Positions 11,277-24,766 of a stretch of DNA of 64,000 nucleotides are shown piece after piece. The stretch lies in assembly GCA_900239685.1 (NCBI GenBank), contig OENT01000156.1:116834-180833 (forward strand). The letters run 5' to 3'. The translations under genes were made by a program, and so were the position numbers. Positions within the stretch are counted from its first letter, which is position 1; each line of letters starts with the position of its first letter. A model generated the notes under the pieces. It was not told the DNA's origin, did not search any database, and was given only the letters and a program-made list of their open reading frames with translations. Source of the stretch: Rotaria macrura (lineage: Eukaryota; Rotifera; Eurotatoria; Philodinida; Philodinidae).

Positions 11277-13974
11277 TATTTCCTGTAATCTCCTCTCGCT
11301 GTTATTCAATAACAAATATCTACAATAATAATGACTAAGAATTCTTTTTTTTGTGCAACTGCTAGTTGAGCATACTCCTATTCTCAACGATTGGCGACGG
11401 CTTAATTGAGTTTGATGAAGTACTGCAAACAGAACCGAAAAACTCAATCTAAGAATAATAATTCTTACTTATTGATGTTATTCGTACATCTGAATCAAAT
11501 GGAAAACAACATGAAAAGATGTCGTTATAGATAAGTCAATATGACTCAACTTGGGAAAATCTTCGATTCCATTAGGGAATCAGAAAAAAAAGTAAAGATA
11601 AAGACTCAATTAACTTCATTAATTTCATTTGAGAGAATTTATTTGAATTTTTTATAAAAATATATTATAAACATATTTCTAAATCAATATAATAGTGTCG
11701 CAATGTGTTAGCAATCGAATCTTTTTTTTTGAGTTAAAAACACTTCTTTAACTTTACAAGCAAACTATAAACACAAGGATACTGCATATATTTCACAAGA
11801 CAGAAATATTTCACATAGCTGATACTTGAAAATAGACTAACCTGAGTGTGTTTTTTTCATTGAATTCAGAATATTTTACTCAAATATTTTTGTTAAACGA
11901 TAGCATATAGAATTCTGCTCAATGAATTTCTTATGAGTTCGAAAAACTTGGCTGCTAATCGAAAAATCATGTCAAATACTAACTTCACGCAACAGTAAAA
12001 ATGGTTAAGTCATTGAATAATTAACAATTATTAAACGAGTCATCTAATTCGTTCGTCGTGCTACTTCTATTGATAGTGACAATGTCATATGAATATTAAG
12101 AACTTTATTCTATTGATGTTAAACAACCGCCTTATCATATCAGAACATATAAATTATATCAATATCTGAATAGATAGATATCATAGCTTTGCTCCAAATA
12201 GTAAAAGTGTGGTAAGAGAAAGCCTATATTGTTATTGTTGTTCAACAGTTATTTGATTACAAGTTTTACAAGAATTTCTTCACCATAATATTAGAAACAT
12301 GCTTGAACCAAACAGATATTGAATATTATTGAAAAATCATAAAATTTAAACATATTTCATCTGGGATGCCCTCGATACATTGTTATCTGTTACTCAAAAT
12401 AAATTAGTTTATTTAGTAGTCACAGCTTTCTACCCACTTTAAACATGTAACAAATAATATGACTTCTACTTCTCATAAATTAAGTCTAGTTGATTGAAAC
12501 GTCAAAGTATTTTTATTTTACGATTAATTCTAATTGAAGCTTTGTTATTGATTCACAGAATCCATCCGTTGTCATATTCTTAAACCCGAAGATGATTCAT
12601 GAAACTTATCCAAGTTTAGATGAGAACTTCGACATGACTGTTTCTTTTTCAAGATAGCTTTTAATATGAATCTGATAGTCGCATCTAAATCTTATACGAA
12701 TACATTCTAGACATTTCTCTGACAATGATCTTATAATAAAACAACTTATGATTTGCTATCTATTTTTCAGTATGATCTATTGGTTCGGATATCAAACTCT
12801 CAGATTCGAATACCATCCAATAGAAAATGTTGGAATAGCAATGAAAAATTCAATGTATTCCAGTGTTCAAGTACCTTGGAAAAACTCTAGCATTCGAAAA
12901 AATACTATTTATCTAATTGTAACGCAATGAATCCTTTTCGCAGATATATAACTAATGAATTTTTCAATAATCTCGAGAGAGAGAAAAAATATCTTATGAT
13001 CTTTCTGTACTTCCCATTTGTCAACACATGTGCAGTGCAGTAGTTTTTATCATAGGAATGTATAAAATCGAAAATAAAACGATTTTGATAGTTGTTTGAG
13101 ATCGAATGAATAATTGTTACTCTTCAATTTATTATTCCATATTTATTTAATTGAAATCTAAAAAAATATATCGTCATTAGAACAATTCAGTCTTCTTTTC
13201 GATTTATATTCATCTCCGCTTTCATATGCTGATTGATTACATGATAAATGCTAAGCTCTTTTAGAAAGATTAATCTCTGTGATTCGATCAGAAGACAACG
13301 CTAAATTTTGTAGATAGAGTCAATCGATAAAATATCTTTGTCTTTTCAACTAGAGTTAAAATCAAGATATGACATGTAAAAATTGTACAAAATGGAAAAG
13401 ATTCTCTTGATATACAAGAACTCTTCAGTAAGAAAGTTAGCTATGATTAATTGACAATGGACTTTAACAACTAATGATTCCTATTCATTAGGAAAGACTT
13501 CGTTTTTTTTGTTTCTATCTGTCAATTTAATCATTTGATTCTTTACAGTGTTTGTATGTCTGTCTGCATACATTGATAAAAAAAAACAATCAGACATCTG
13601 TTCCGAATCATTAATGTGTATTACTGTAATTTTGAGATCTTCCTGTATTTATAATTAAAAAAATACAAATACATATCATCGTATGGGTTAACCATGAATG
13701 AAAAAGAAAAAGAAAAGAAGACATATAGCAAATTCAACAAGTATAAATGTATATATTTTTTCCATTTATAATAATCGATAGTCTCTGAATTGAACATCTC
13801 AAGAGTGTTTATGATTGATATCAATCAGATAAAATCTCTTGAAAATTGAATAGTACACAACCGAAATTTTAACTAGAAATAATTTATTTTCGTTATCATC
13901 GAATATACGAGACATGTTATCTGAATAAAGTATTTCATTTGACTTGACGAACTGGCAGACTCTGTTATTCTTTT

Positions 13975-13992
13975 CTCTCTCTCTCTCTCTCT
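13975..13992. repeat. (CT)9 microsatellite
   Basis: Nine uninterrupted CT dinucleotides in intergenic DNA. Confidence 0.9.
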
Positions 13993-14313
13993 TTTTACAT
14001 TCACCTAATAATATAAACATACATTGAAAGAGGAGGAGTCAAGACCATTCATCATTGTGTTCTATGAATGTGTATATGCAATGATAGTGATACATCGTAC
14101 AATGTCTCTCCAAAGCATAACTCAACTGATACAAATATATATATTCATATATACATATGAATGATAGGTAGGAAGAGAAAAAACACGACATGAAAGAAAA
14201 GAAATGACGATCTTGATCGTTCCGCATCGGGTTAACGAGCCACTTCGGAAAAATCAATCGCGCGCTCGACTCATCTCTTCTCAATCGAATACCGGCAACA
14301 TTACCGTGTTGTT

Positions 14314-14316
<3 letters not shown>

Positions 14317-14351
<35 letters not shown>
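14317..14351. repeat. (TA)n microsatellite
   Basis: About 17 uninterrupted TA dinucleotides. Likely length-polymorphic. Confidence 0.95.
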
Positions 14352-14353
<2 letters not shown>

Positions 14354-16634
14354 TCCTGCTTATCGTCATTGATTCATTGCAGAGACAGAATTAATGTTCG
14401 AATTGATGCAGATGCGCCTATAGTATAGGCGACTAAAAGTCATTAGACGGCATAGATCATCCATCACTTTTTTTTTCTTCATTACCCCATCATCTCGCAG
14501 TAGAGCATAAAGATAGATAGATAAATAGATAGACTCAACATTCTAGTCAATTTAATGTTAAAGATGTATTCTCTCTCCTAAATATATGAATACATATTAC
14601 TTATAAAGAAGAAGAATATGTCATTCGATTGATGGCTAATATTTCGTTTAGTTATTATGAGAAAACGTAGTTAAATAATTCAGTTTAAATAGGGGCGTGG
14701 CGCGTCCAAGATTGAGATGATATGTAACAAATAAATTGATAATTGTTTCTCATAATTATTTCTATCATCACCAAGAAAACTAGAGAACATATTTCATCAG
14801 ATTACTTAAAATTTAAAACGCTCATGAAAAAAGAAAACAAAAACATGATTTTAACAAAAGTTCAAATTTAAATGATCTGTATCGCTCGTCATTGTAAATG
14901 ATGCGCGCAAATCAATAACTGAAGATATATAAATATACATCTATATTAGATTCGTTAAATTCATCATAGAGAGAAAGATGAAAAAATGGTCCAAGCAGCA
15001 GCAACAACAACATCATCAAACGGATGTTGCATTTGTCCGTATCCGGTCGGTTGTAGAACAAGTGATGATGAATGAATTCACACATGCAAATTTGTCCACC
15101 ACAACTACTATAGTATTTGCATTGATTAAATGTAGCATCACACAGTAGTAGTTGCAATAGACAAGATGGGACACAAAGAGAAGATCAATACGTTGTCGTT
15201 CTCGCATTCGTTGTGCTCCACCCCCTTTTCCTTCCTTGCACACATACATACATACACACATATATATATATATATACTTTTTATTTCGTTACACCATTTT
15301 TTTCTCTATCGTACCCCCTGATGAGTTGTCGCCTGAAAGAGATAGAGTAATCAAATCTACACGCTGTCGATTCTATAGGAAAAAGAAAGATTTGATCTAA
15401 TGAAGTGTTTCATATTGTAATTTTGTTCTCTTGTTCAATTAAATATACAATTGCGATCAAAGAGACAAATACTTCGAGTTTATTGTAGAGATATATATGT
15501 ATGCAAGCCGAAAAAAAAATTAAATGATGAATATCGTATTTTATTATTGATGTTACAATTAATCTTATTTACAAGTGAACTCAACAAAGAATGTTATTTC
15601 TAAAATATTTTCATGCATATATATTAGATCGAATAAATTTCATTTTGAATAACATTATTTCTCATTAAAGAGACTTCATTTGAATGAAATAATAATATAT
15701 CAATGAGTAAAGAGTAACTTAGTAAAGTGAAAAATGATTAACATTTTCTCTCTCTTGTTCCCAAGTGAATTCAATGTGCCGACACACACACATATAGAAA
15801 GCGAGTAAGAGACAAAAAAACTATTGGTGTCATTTTTATTGATGATGATGATGAGATAAGAGAGAAAAAGAGAAACATTTATGTATATACGAATACATAC
15901 AAACGCACAAAGTCATACGTATGTGTACATTACTATACAGGAAAAGTATGATTCTTGATCAACACTATCGACTAGAATTCAGGTATGAATCAAATTAAAA
16001 ATAAACAGAATAATATTTCATGGAAATTTTCCTTTTTACACAATCTCATTTGCCTATTATCAATAGGCTTTTTCTATCTTGTTCTTTTTTCTTAGTCTGA
16101 TTTTTGACATTCGTCCATATAAACCAGACTCAAAGGCATTTTTCGTACGAAAGTCACGTCGCAGCGATAACGCGCAGACAAGATGATAAAGAGGCCTCTA
16201 ATTGTCCGATGATGCTCTCTCCTTCCCTCTCTCTCTCTCTTGCTCTCTCTTGCTCTCTCTTTGGTTAGTTGCACATCTATATAGAACAATATCCGATACT
16301 AGTACCACCCACCGAGCAAATCAGATTTATTCTTTTTAATTCTCTCTTCCACACACGATTAATAACAGCCTGTTCTCTTTTGCTCAAATCTTGACTGTTT
16401 ATATGCTTTTCCTTTTTAGTCACATCTCTCATTTTTTTTTCTTCTATAACACGGAACGCATAGCTGCTGTAGTAAAAAAAAACCGAGCGAGAAAAAAAGA
16501 ACAGATAACTATTGAGAAGAGAAAGTAAATGATTCTTTTCTCTTTCTCTCTCTCACTATCTGACTGCCTTTTTTCTTTTATCCTTTGAGTTTCTTGTTTT
16601 TTTTAAACAAACAAACGTTTACTAAAGAAAAACG

Positions 16635-19600
16635 ATGGCGTCTTGGTGGAATCCACAACAACAACAGCAAACGATAGGTGAACCATTTGATTATCATCAT
16701 CCTCCGCCTCCGTCTTCTTCACAACCGATGGTACCATCGCAGTTTTTTTATGATTCACACATGATAATGGTTGAAGGTGGCAATAGTGAAGAGTATCTAA
16801 TGCATACGACGAACAATGGAAATATAAATGATTCAAGTTCTGCCGAATATCACCATCGTCGAAATTGGTTCAACGGGTAAATAAAAATACCAGAAAGATA
16901 AAAACGAAAAGTATATTTTCGAAATATGTTTAAAGATTTAATCTACGAAAAGTAGATGGTGTATATCACTGGTCTTCATTGTCTTTCTAAAATTTGTCTA
17001 TTTAATGCTTTTTCGATGCGTGCACATCATTGAATTCCGGTCCTTTCTAGATACAATAAAACTATTTGAAGATAGTCTCTGTCGAATTCAGCACTGAGTC
17101 AAACCTATGCATCGTATTTTTAATCTAAGATAATGTTGAGAATGAAGAAAAGAAAAAGGAGAAAATTCTGAATTTAAGGCAAAATTATTCTCAGGAATTT
17201 GATTGGATGTTTTTATTCTACATTGACCATTCATATTCATTTGTGTTTCTTATAGGAGTAATAATGATGATCGTAAAGCCAAATCTCGTGTAGCAGCAAA
17301 ACACCGTCGTAGTGCAGAAAATAAAGAATTTACTGATTTATCAAAATTATTACCATTACAACAACAAATTGCTGCGCAACTTGATAAAGCTTCAATTATT
17401 CGTTTAACAATAAGTTATTTACGTCTACATGAATTTTTATCACATGGTGATCCATGCTGGCCAAATGAAATAAATGGTAAATTTCGTAACTGTCTTTGCG
17501 TCTCTTTTTTCTTCTTCTTCTTTTCTTTGTTAATCTGATAGATTTATAGGAATTCTCACAGGACAAGATACCGAATCCCTGGTGATAAGAGTCTTCTTTT
17601 TCTATTTAGTACCATCAAGAAAACAAGCATTTAAATTATTTAATGCCGATGAAGCATCACAATTATTGCAAGTAAACGAAGAAAGAACAAAACACAAGAA
17701 TTTCGTTTATTAATTTCATGTTTTTTTTTGTGCTTTTCATAGTCACTTGACGGTTTCATATTCGCATTAAGTTCAGATGGTAGAATATTATATATTTCAG
17801 AATCTGTTTCAAGCAGTTTAGGCTTATCGATGGTCGAAATGACAGGGAATTTCATATTTAATTATTTACATGACGATGATAAAAAAGTGTTTGCCGATGC
17901 CCTTGGCTTTGAATTGTTACCACCATTAAGTCCAACAACAAGTTTAGCTATCGATTTAATCAATTCAGCTAATAACGATCCAGATCTTCTTGATATACCA
18001 CGTAAGTTTAATAGTTCACACGAGTCAGTTAGTTTGTACTAATTCAATATTTATTAAGAAAGAATTCGAAACTAACTATTTAACATGAAATCTATGTAAT
18101 TTTTTTTTTAAGACAATGAGTTAGTTTCTTGTCATTGTTCTATAAAGAAGATACGCTTCAAAATTCATCTTTGCTATTTACTTCGATGATAAAGAAATTA
18201 ATTGAGATAATGAGATGACCAAATCATTCGAACCAATCAGATGGCTTGCTATGAATAGTTTGTATTCTAAAGGCGTTCTTTGTAGATTAAAACCAGTCAG
18301 GCATTCTTAGAGATATGGAAAACAAGATTTTTTGCTATCTAGATATTGGAAAAAAATCATTTTTTTTCTTACAAATTTTGTTTTATTGTGAAAAATTCTC
18401 ATCGAAATTCTTCGATGCACGCGAAGCTCATCTAAAAATTTAAAAAATCAAAATCCAAATTAAAAAGAAAATATATTGTTGTATTTTAAAATAGATGACT
18501 ACGTAGTCACAAAGTTTTCGTGTGTATTTGCTTGCTCTTTCAAAACATATGAACGAGGCAGTAACAAGAGTTGATTATATGCGATGATCTATTTAGCATA
18601 CTAATACACATATTGTTTGATAAGAACAATTGCTAGTTATTCATTGAGAGTCATTCTAGAACTATAATATTTACGAATGTTCAATATAGTATCTAATGTG
18701 TCTATTCAAAACGGAGCAGTCATTTCATCATGACAGTTCAGTTCAAGGCAACTACCATCGATTGAAGTCGATCGTATTGATCTAGAATCCGATGAACTGT
18801 ATTATTGATGAATTAATATATTTCTAGAGGTCATACACATTCGGTAGTCTCATTTAAGAACATAGTTAGAATTGATTTACATTGTTCTAGCTGATCAATG
18901 TCCACGAATGCAAGCACCGATGGATAATACTCGTTTTAATAAAAAATCTCTATGTGTTCGAATGAGATCAAGTTTAACAAAACGGGCACCAAATATGAAA
19001 ACGCCAGGCTATCGAGTAAGAAATATTCTTTATCGTATATACAATTTTATTTCTCAATACTTAAACTGATTAATTAGTCAGTACAAATCATCGGCGAATA
19101 TCGTTGGTTACATCCGGATCACCGTCGTTCATCCCAAAATGGTGATCATCTATTAGGTTTTGTTGGTACAGCCATCATACCTAATTTAAGTCCATCGCAA
19201 AATGAATTTCCAATTCCTGAACATCAAAATGTTATTCGACTTGATGAAAATTTACATATAACTCATATGGACGATAAGTAAGTAACTTTCAACTTCCTTT
19301 TATTCTCTTGATGAAAACTATCTATCGAATAAAATAGACTACAACGAACATTAAATTGGAATTTGACATATGCAACATCATCACTTTATCTCTATATACA
19401 TCCTGATGATTTATCATCATTATCAGCAGCTCATCGAGATTGTAAATTAAATGAATGATTTAATTCTAATAAAACAAAACAATGATGAAAATCATTTTCA
19501 TTCTAGTACCATTACGACAACAACTTGTATTGAATGTTGTTCGACTACAAATGAACGTTACTATGCCAACATGTCAACATCAACGTAAAACAAATGGTAA

Positions 19601-20443
19601 TAATAATAATAATAATAATAACAATAATAATGTTATCATAGAACAAAAATGGATTTGGTGCGATTTACTAGCTACAATGATGCAATCCAAAACAAATGAT
19701 GAAAATTTTGTTATACTTGTCGTAGAAATTATTGGGTAAATGAAAAGAATAATAAAAATGAACGTACAGCAGTAAAAAAAATATTACGATTTTTTCTCGC
19801 TTTTTAGAATTGATGATGGATATATTGTACCAATTATTGATGAAGAGCTGGAAACTGGTTCGTTCTTATGTTTAAAATTAGAATATGTATAAATATATGT
19901 TTTGATCATATTTCAGAATACGCCACTCGAATTTCATATCGATCACAAGTGAGTCCAACAGATACTGTTGAATCTTCACCGCCGACAGCTCCATCTCGAG
20001 TTTCTATTAAACAACAGCAACAGCAACAACAACAACAACAACAACAATCCCCTTATCCCAGTGAACAGCAAACATGTTTTTATCCATCGCCACCACCACC
20101 ACCACAACAACAACCACAACCATCTGCATCATTCTCTTCTTCTTCACCACATCATCGTCATTTACCGTCAACATCAACTCCAAGTCCAAGTCCTTCATCT
20201 CCAAATTCACCATTACCTACAAGTCGACCATCAGTTATTATGACGAAAAGCATGCATCATCCTTCTCATCATCAGCAACATTACCATCCATATCGTCACT
20301 ATGAATGTAATAATACATTTGTACAGCAACAGTATTCATTACCAACAACGGCAACAACAAATGAACAATGGTATTATCCATCAACAAATGTCGCAGTAGA
20401 AAATTTTCCTGTGTATCATCATCCACATCATCATTCGAGTTAA
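16635..20443 (+). CDS. bHLH-PAS transcription factor, Trachealess/NPAS1/3-like
   Basis: Ten exons: 16635-16876, 17256-17476, 17610-17671, 17743-18001, 18891-19015, 19078-19277, 19338-19441, 19507-19735, 19808-19857, 19917-20443; 672 aa. A nuclear class I bHLH-PAS protein expected to dimerise with ARNT/Tango. The bHLH is at about residues 87-140: basic region RKAKSRVAAKHRR, then LDKASIIRLTISYLRLHEF. It is followed by HGDPCWPNE, a signature shared with Trachealess and NPAS1/3 rather than Sim or HIF. PAS-A begins at about residue 176 (SLDGFIFALSSDGRILYIS). A CVRMRSSLTKR segment follows, and PAS-B spans about 361-500 (LYLYIHPDD, WIWCDLLATM). PAS-B is interrupted by an 11-Asn tract. The C-terminal tail is low complexity with a 12-Gln run and many Pro, Ser and His, typical of an activation domain. 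The basic region has Lys-His where Arg-Ser is usual in the family. Confidence 0.9.
19599..19631. repeat. AAT triplet run (11 Asn)
   Basis: Eleven Asn codons, ten AAT and one AAC, inserted in the PAS-B domain coding sequence of the bHLH-PAS gene. A triplet run keeps frame if it changes length. Confidence 0.9.
20012..20047. repeat. CAA/CAG run (12 Gln)
   Basis: Twelve glutamine codons, mostly CAA with interspersed CAG, in the C-terminal tail of the bHLH-PAS protein. Confidence 0.9.
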
Positions 20444-22561
20444 AAATCAATTTCTTTCTTGCGACCGTCCTTATTTTTTTAATTTTATTTCGCATGCTCA
20501 TATTGTGATTGATCGTTTTGTTTTTATTTCTATATCGAGTTAACAACTGTTTCTTATATAAATATATATATACATATATATATGTCTGTCGATGTATTCT
20601 TGTTGGATGGAACAGTAGAAGAAAAAACAGAACTATTAGCAAGGCTCGAGTTGTATATTCTTCTTTTTCTTTTTTTAAATAAAAACAATTCAAGTTAATC
20701 TTAAAATTTTGTTATATATATATATATATAAATTAAATAAATATTATGTATTCAAAGTTTTCTATTCTACACATTTAATACTGCATTCAACGGCTCAAAA
20801 GTAAAAACAAACAGAAACCAAGTTTGACATAGGTCGATGAATAAAAAGAAATGAATCAATGAAAGAAAATTGCTTAGCATGAACCTTGAGAATCACTTTG
20901 ATTTTAGGATTAGTTATGCATCTTTTTATTTCACTTCAAAATAATGTTATTTACATAACAAACATTATGAAGATACGACCTTTTCCTGTTTCATAGCATT
21001 CTAAGAATATTTAGTAGTGCATTATAAATGACCTATACACACATACATGAATATATATATATATAGTTTATTTGTGTTAATGAAAGGTATTTTTTAATAA
21101 TTGAAAGAAACACTCTGTTATTTAATGTAGTTCATCTTTATAATTATCTACATTTAGATACCATCCTTTGAATATTTACTGTAAGCTTGTTTATACTAAT
21201 ATGAAATTTTCAGTTTGGATTGCAAGCCACAAGAGAGTATTGCTATTATAGATAATAATAGATCGAAAAAAATACTTAACGAAAGAACTCTCTATGATAC
21301 AGTCGTGTTCATCTGTATTTTATGATACAAATGAACGATTACGATTTAAATACAACTGACGATTTTTGTAATTAAAAGTAAAACTTTCGCATTATTTTCT
21401 TCATTGTTCTAAACACGAAGAGACTTCTTGGCAAAAATCGACACAGAAATATTTCAAGATTTTCTAGTGATTCTTATATGTTACTAATCATGACGAGTTT
21501 AGTGATCGAGAAAATTAGCAAGATTCATTTGATCAATTTTTGTGTGATTTTAATCCAACACACGTAGTAAATATTCAATAGAGCTGAGTTTTGTTTTTGA
21601 TTTCCTATTTGAAAAATTTCTTTAAAAACTGGTCTTTTTTAAACAGAGAATGAGACAAATTTGTAATTATGCGTGTTGAATCTTGATTGTTGGAGATGTT
21701 TACTATGACGTATGAAATGCCAGAAGCTCTATTGCGGATAATATTTCAAAAATATTGATAAACTAATCGGAGACATATTATCTTCATTTTTTTAATATTT
21801 GCTGAACAGAATATCCGTTGTGTGTGTGTTTATGCTGTAACAATGGAAACCCTTGATATTTTCACCAGTCATAGGACATACAAAGTTCTATTGTTGGTTG
21901 CATTTAGCAGGTTTCTTTATTTTACTATGCGACAATGCAATCGCTCTCTATCAAAAGTCTTCTTTTTCATCTTTCTCTTCAGAAAAATGGATTTGAACAT
22001 GCTAATGTGTTCTATTCATGGGTTATACTTTCTTGACTACTTCAAATTTTCATTATGAATTGCATGATCATCGAATATTTCGGTACAAAGTTTTAGATAT
22101 TTTCAATGTTAACACACAAATTGAAAAGTCAAGAAAAATAGTGAAACAATATTCCAGAGATAATCATTACAAAACAAAATTCGAGAGTTTAGACGGATAT
22201 TGATCGCACGCCAAGTTAACTTTTATAATACAGAAAATTTATACTAAAAATTATCATACGAAATTACATCGAGTAACGTATTATTTTATTTGATATGTCT
22301 TGCATACATATTTTATCGAACCTCACTCAATAAGCTGTTTATCAGAAAATTGTCATCCTATGTTTAGTGAAGAGTAAAATTTTGTTTGGAAGAAATAGAT
22401 TAGGTAAAAAAAACTGGCCTGGTGCATTGCGGTGTACCGATAGAAAATCGAAGACATGTGTCTTCTTCAAGTAAATACTCTATTGTTATATTCTTGAAAT
22501 ATACGTTATAATCTCAGGAAATTGTGTCTTACTCTGTCAGTAAGTCATATTTTTCTATTAG

Positions 22562-22708
22562 TATCCAAAATACCAAATGCTAGCTCCTAGTAATCGTAAA
22601 ATTTCACGCCGTGTCCAACAAAAAATTAAATATTTACATAAGAAAATTTTAAGTCATCAAGAATCTATGGATAATATGCAGGAATCTTTAAACTATGCTA
22701 ATGAATGA
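22562..22708 (+). pseudogene. Possible orphan exon or gene relic, 48 codons
   Basis: An open frame begins directly after an acceptor-like TTTTCTATTAG and reads YPKYQMLAPSNRKISRRVQQ, then continues lysine-rich and helical to a TGA. It looks more protein-like than neighbouring frames, with basic and heptad-like spacing, but has no partner exon I can find. A fragment of a transposase or of a coiled-coil gene is possible. I do not recognise a family. Confidence 0.25.
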
Positions 22709-22715
22709 TTAATAC

Positions 22716-22739
22716 GGGGGGGGGGGGGGGGGGGGGGGG
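22716..22739. repeat. (G)24 homopolymer
   Basis: Twenty-four consecutive G residues in otherwise AT-rich DNA, eight bases after the stop of the coding-like relic. Could be a real G-tract with quadruplex potential or an assembly or gap-closing artefact. Confidence 0.95.
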
Positions 22740-24766
22740 AAGGCGAGTTCTGAGAGGAAGTAATTGATTTATCGCATGATACAGAATTGCTTAATCTGAC
22801 AAACGATCGAACTTTTTTTAGTCCTATCACTAGTAAAAATATCAAGGCTTTCTATTATTACAGCATAAAAGTGCGTTCGTATGACATCTTGTTTAGAAAA
22901 TGTCAACAAACAAGAGAATGACAGGGCTCCGTTTGATGAATCATTTCATGTTGTTCACGAACTTTCTGAAATTGTTGTCCTAATTGTTGAAATCAGTCAT
23001 AATCATGACAAGAAGAGAGTAAAAGACGCCACTATTTATTTTTTTTTGAAAGATAGCCATGATACTTGTGAAAGACAAAAAAAGTACTTGTACCTAAAAT
23101 TTTTGTCTGCATGTTGAATTATGATCTTCAGAACATGTGTTGGAATACATTTATGAAGATCTTTTTGATTGCATTCCAGAAAAATATTTTCTGATCATTG
23201 GCCATTGAATGTTACTTGAATTTGATCTGAATCTCATATGATGAACTATGAAAAATTGTTTCATTTTCTGTTTGTTGATAGTTCATACGAACTCATTAGC
23301 ATTCCAATCAGGAATATTATCAATACACTAATGTATTTTTCCTCCCAGGTACAATGCTGATTAGAGATTGTATTCAGTGAAATATACAGTGACCTATACA
23401 CAGTAAATACTATTCAATATCTTATTAAAATAGGAGCAAACAATTTTTCAGCTTATCATAACTTTGCTAGACTATGTAATAATGAGAAAGATCTTGTTTT
23501 CTTGTTATCATAAAAGTTTGTGTAGTTTTTTTTTCGAAGAATAGTTTTTTACATTTTATCTCACATAAACCATTCGCTATCATTTTGTCGTTAGTAACTC
23601 TTTAAGATTGGTAATTAGTTCTTGTTTTGCCATGTTAAAAGTATTGCGTTAGTCATTAATGAAGAAAAAATGTTTTTGTGTTCGTTGCATTCTATTGACG
23701 ACTAATTTTCATCGTTATGAAATATCAACATCTACCAATATTTAAAATAGAAGCTCATCTCAAATAATTTTTCAGTCTTCTTCGAGGATCGTTGTTTTTC
23801 TTTCATAAATTGTCATGATTGATTATTCAAGAACGAGATTTTTCTTGTTGAAAGAATGAAAAATCTTCCGCCTTATTATGTCATCTCATTTTGATAGGAC
23901 ATAGAATCATAATATTTCCTATCTGATTCCTAGAACTAGGAAAACTTAATGAAAAAAAAAGACTTCTATTTATTTTCCTTCTTAATATTGCATCAGCTGT
24001 GAATTATAGAAGCATTTTTATCGCTCTATAGTACAGACTATTACTCGAGTCTAGATGCATGCATGCCCGTCAATTTGTTTAGAATAACTTCTTCCATGTA
24101 ATCTGTAGATGCCACCGGCTGTTGGCTAAACAACATTTGTTTCTCCCGTTCTCCATTCTCTTTCTGCGCGGGTACCCGATCAATAGTTAATAGAAAGAAC
24201 GAATTCTGTATATCAATGAAATATATATTTGCTCACAAAAATATATTTATATATATATATATAGACCCTTTTGATATAAAGAGAACCTTGGATTTCTTCT
24301 GTTAACAAAAGAAGTATCATAATTGGCGTTCTTGTAGACAAAGACATTTTCTAGTAGACAATTGCGTATAGGATAGACTGATATTTCCTGTCTCATATTC
24401 ATATAGACTGACCAACGACGAAAGTAAGTGCAACTCTACTTGACTGTTGAACACGAGCTTTTTTTCCTCTTTTTTTTCTTATTCACCCTACATTCAGTGC
24501 GACAGAAGGGTTAATCACAAAAAAATATAGCAGCAGTCGGCTCCACTACTTCATTGTATTCTGTTCTCTTTTTTTTTTTTCTCGGCTAAAAGAACGACAC
24601 GAAGTGTTTGCGTGTATGTGAAAGAGAGGAAAAAAAAGGAAAATTCAGCTTCTCTTCTCGCTGCAAGTGACAATTTGAGTTACTGCTGTTATTCGAACCA
24701 TCTCACCATATTCATTTGTCTTGTTTTTATATTGAATCGAGTTCACGAAAGATTTATATAAAAGAA

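Larger units (their letters stand above)
11277..16634. other. 5.4-kb divergent intergenic region
   Basis: This lies between the start of the transporter and the start of the bHLH-PAS gene. It contains (CT)9 at 13975-13992, (TA)n at 14317-14351 and several CT-rich tracts near 16215-16260. The only open frame that catches the eye is 12768-12930, discussed as a weak finding. A developmental transcription factor start at its right edge makes distal enhancers here plausible, but no specific site can be named. Confidence 0.55.
20444..24766. other. Intergenic with a coding-like relic and a poly-G run
   Basis: AT-rich sequence between the bHLH-PAS and PRC1 genes. Most of it shows nothing. The exceptions are a short coding-like frame at 22562-22708 preceded by an acceptor-like CTATTAG, and a 24-base G homopolymer just after it. 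(TA)n runs occur near 20570, 20715 and 24250. Confidence 0.55.

Noticed and set aside
20007..20213. Poly-valine frame on the minus strand
   Set aside because: Antisense shadow of the Gln/His/Pro-rich tail of the bHLH-PAS gene.
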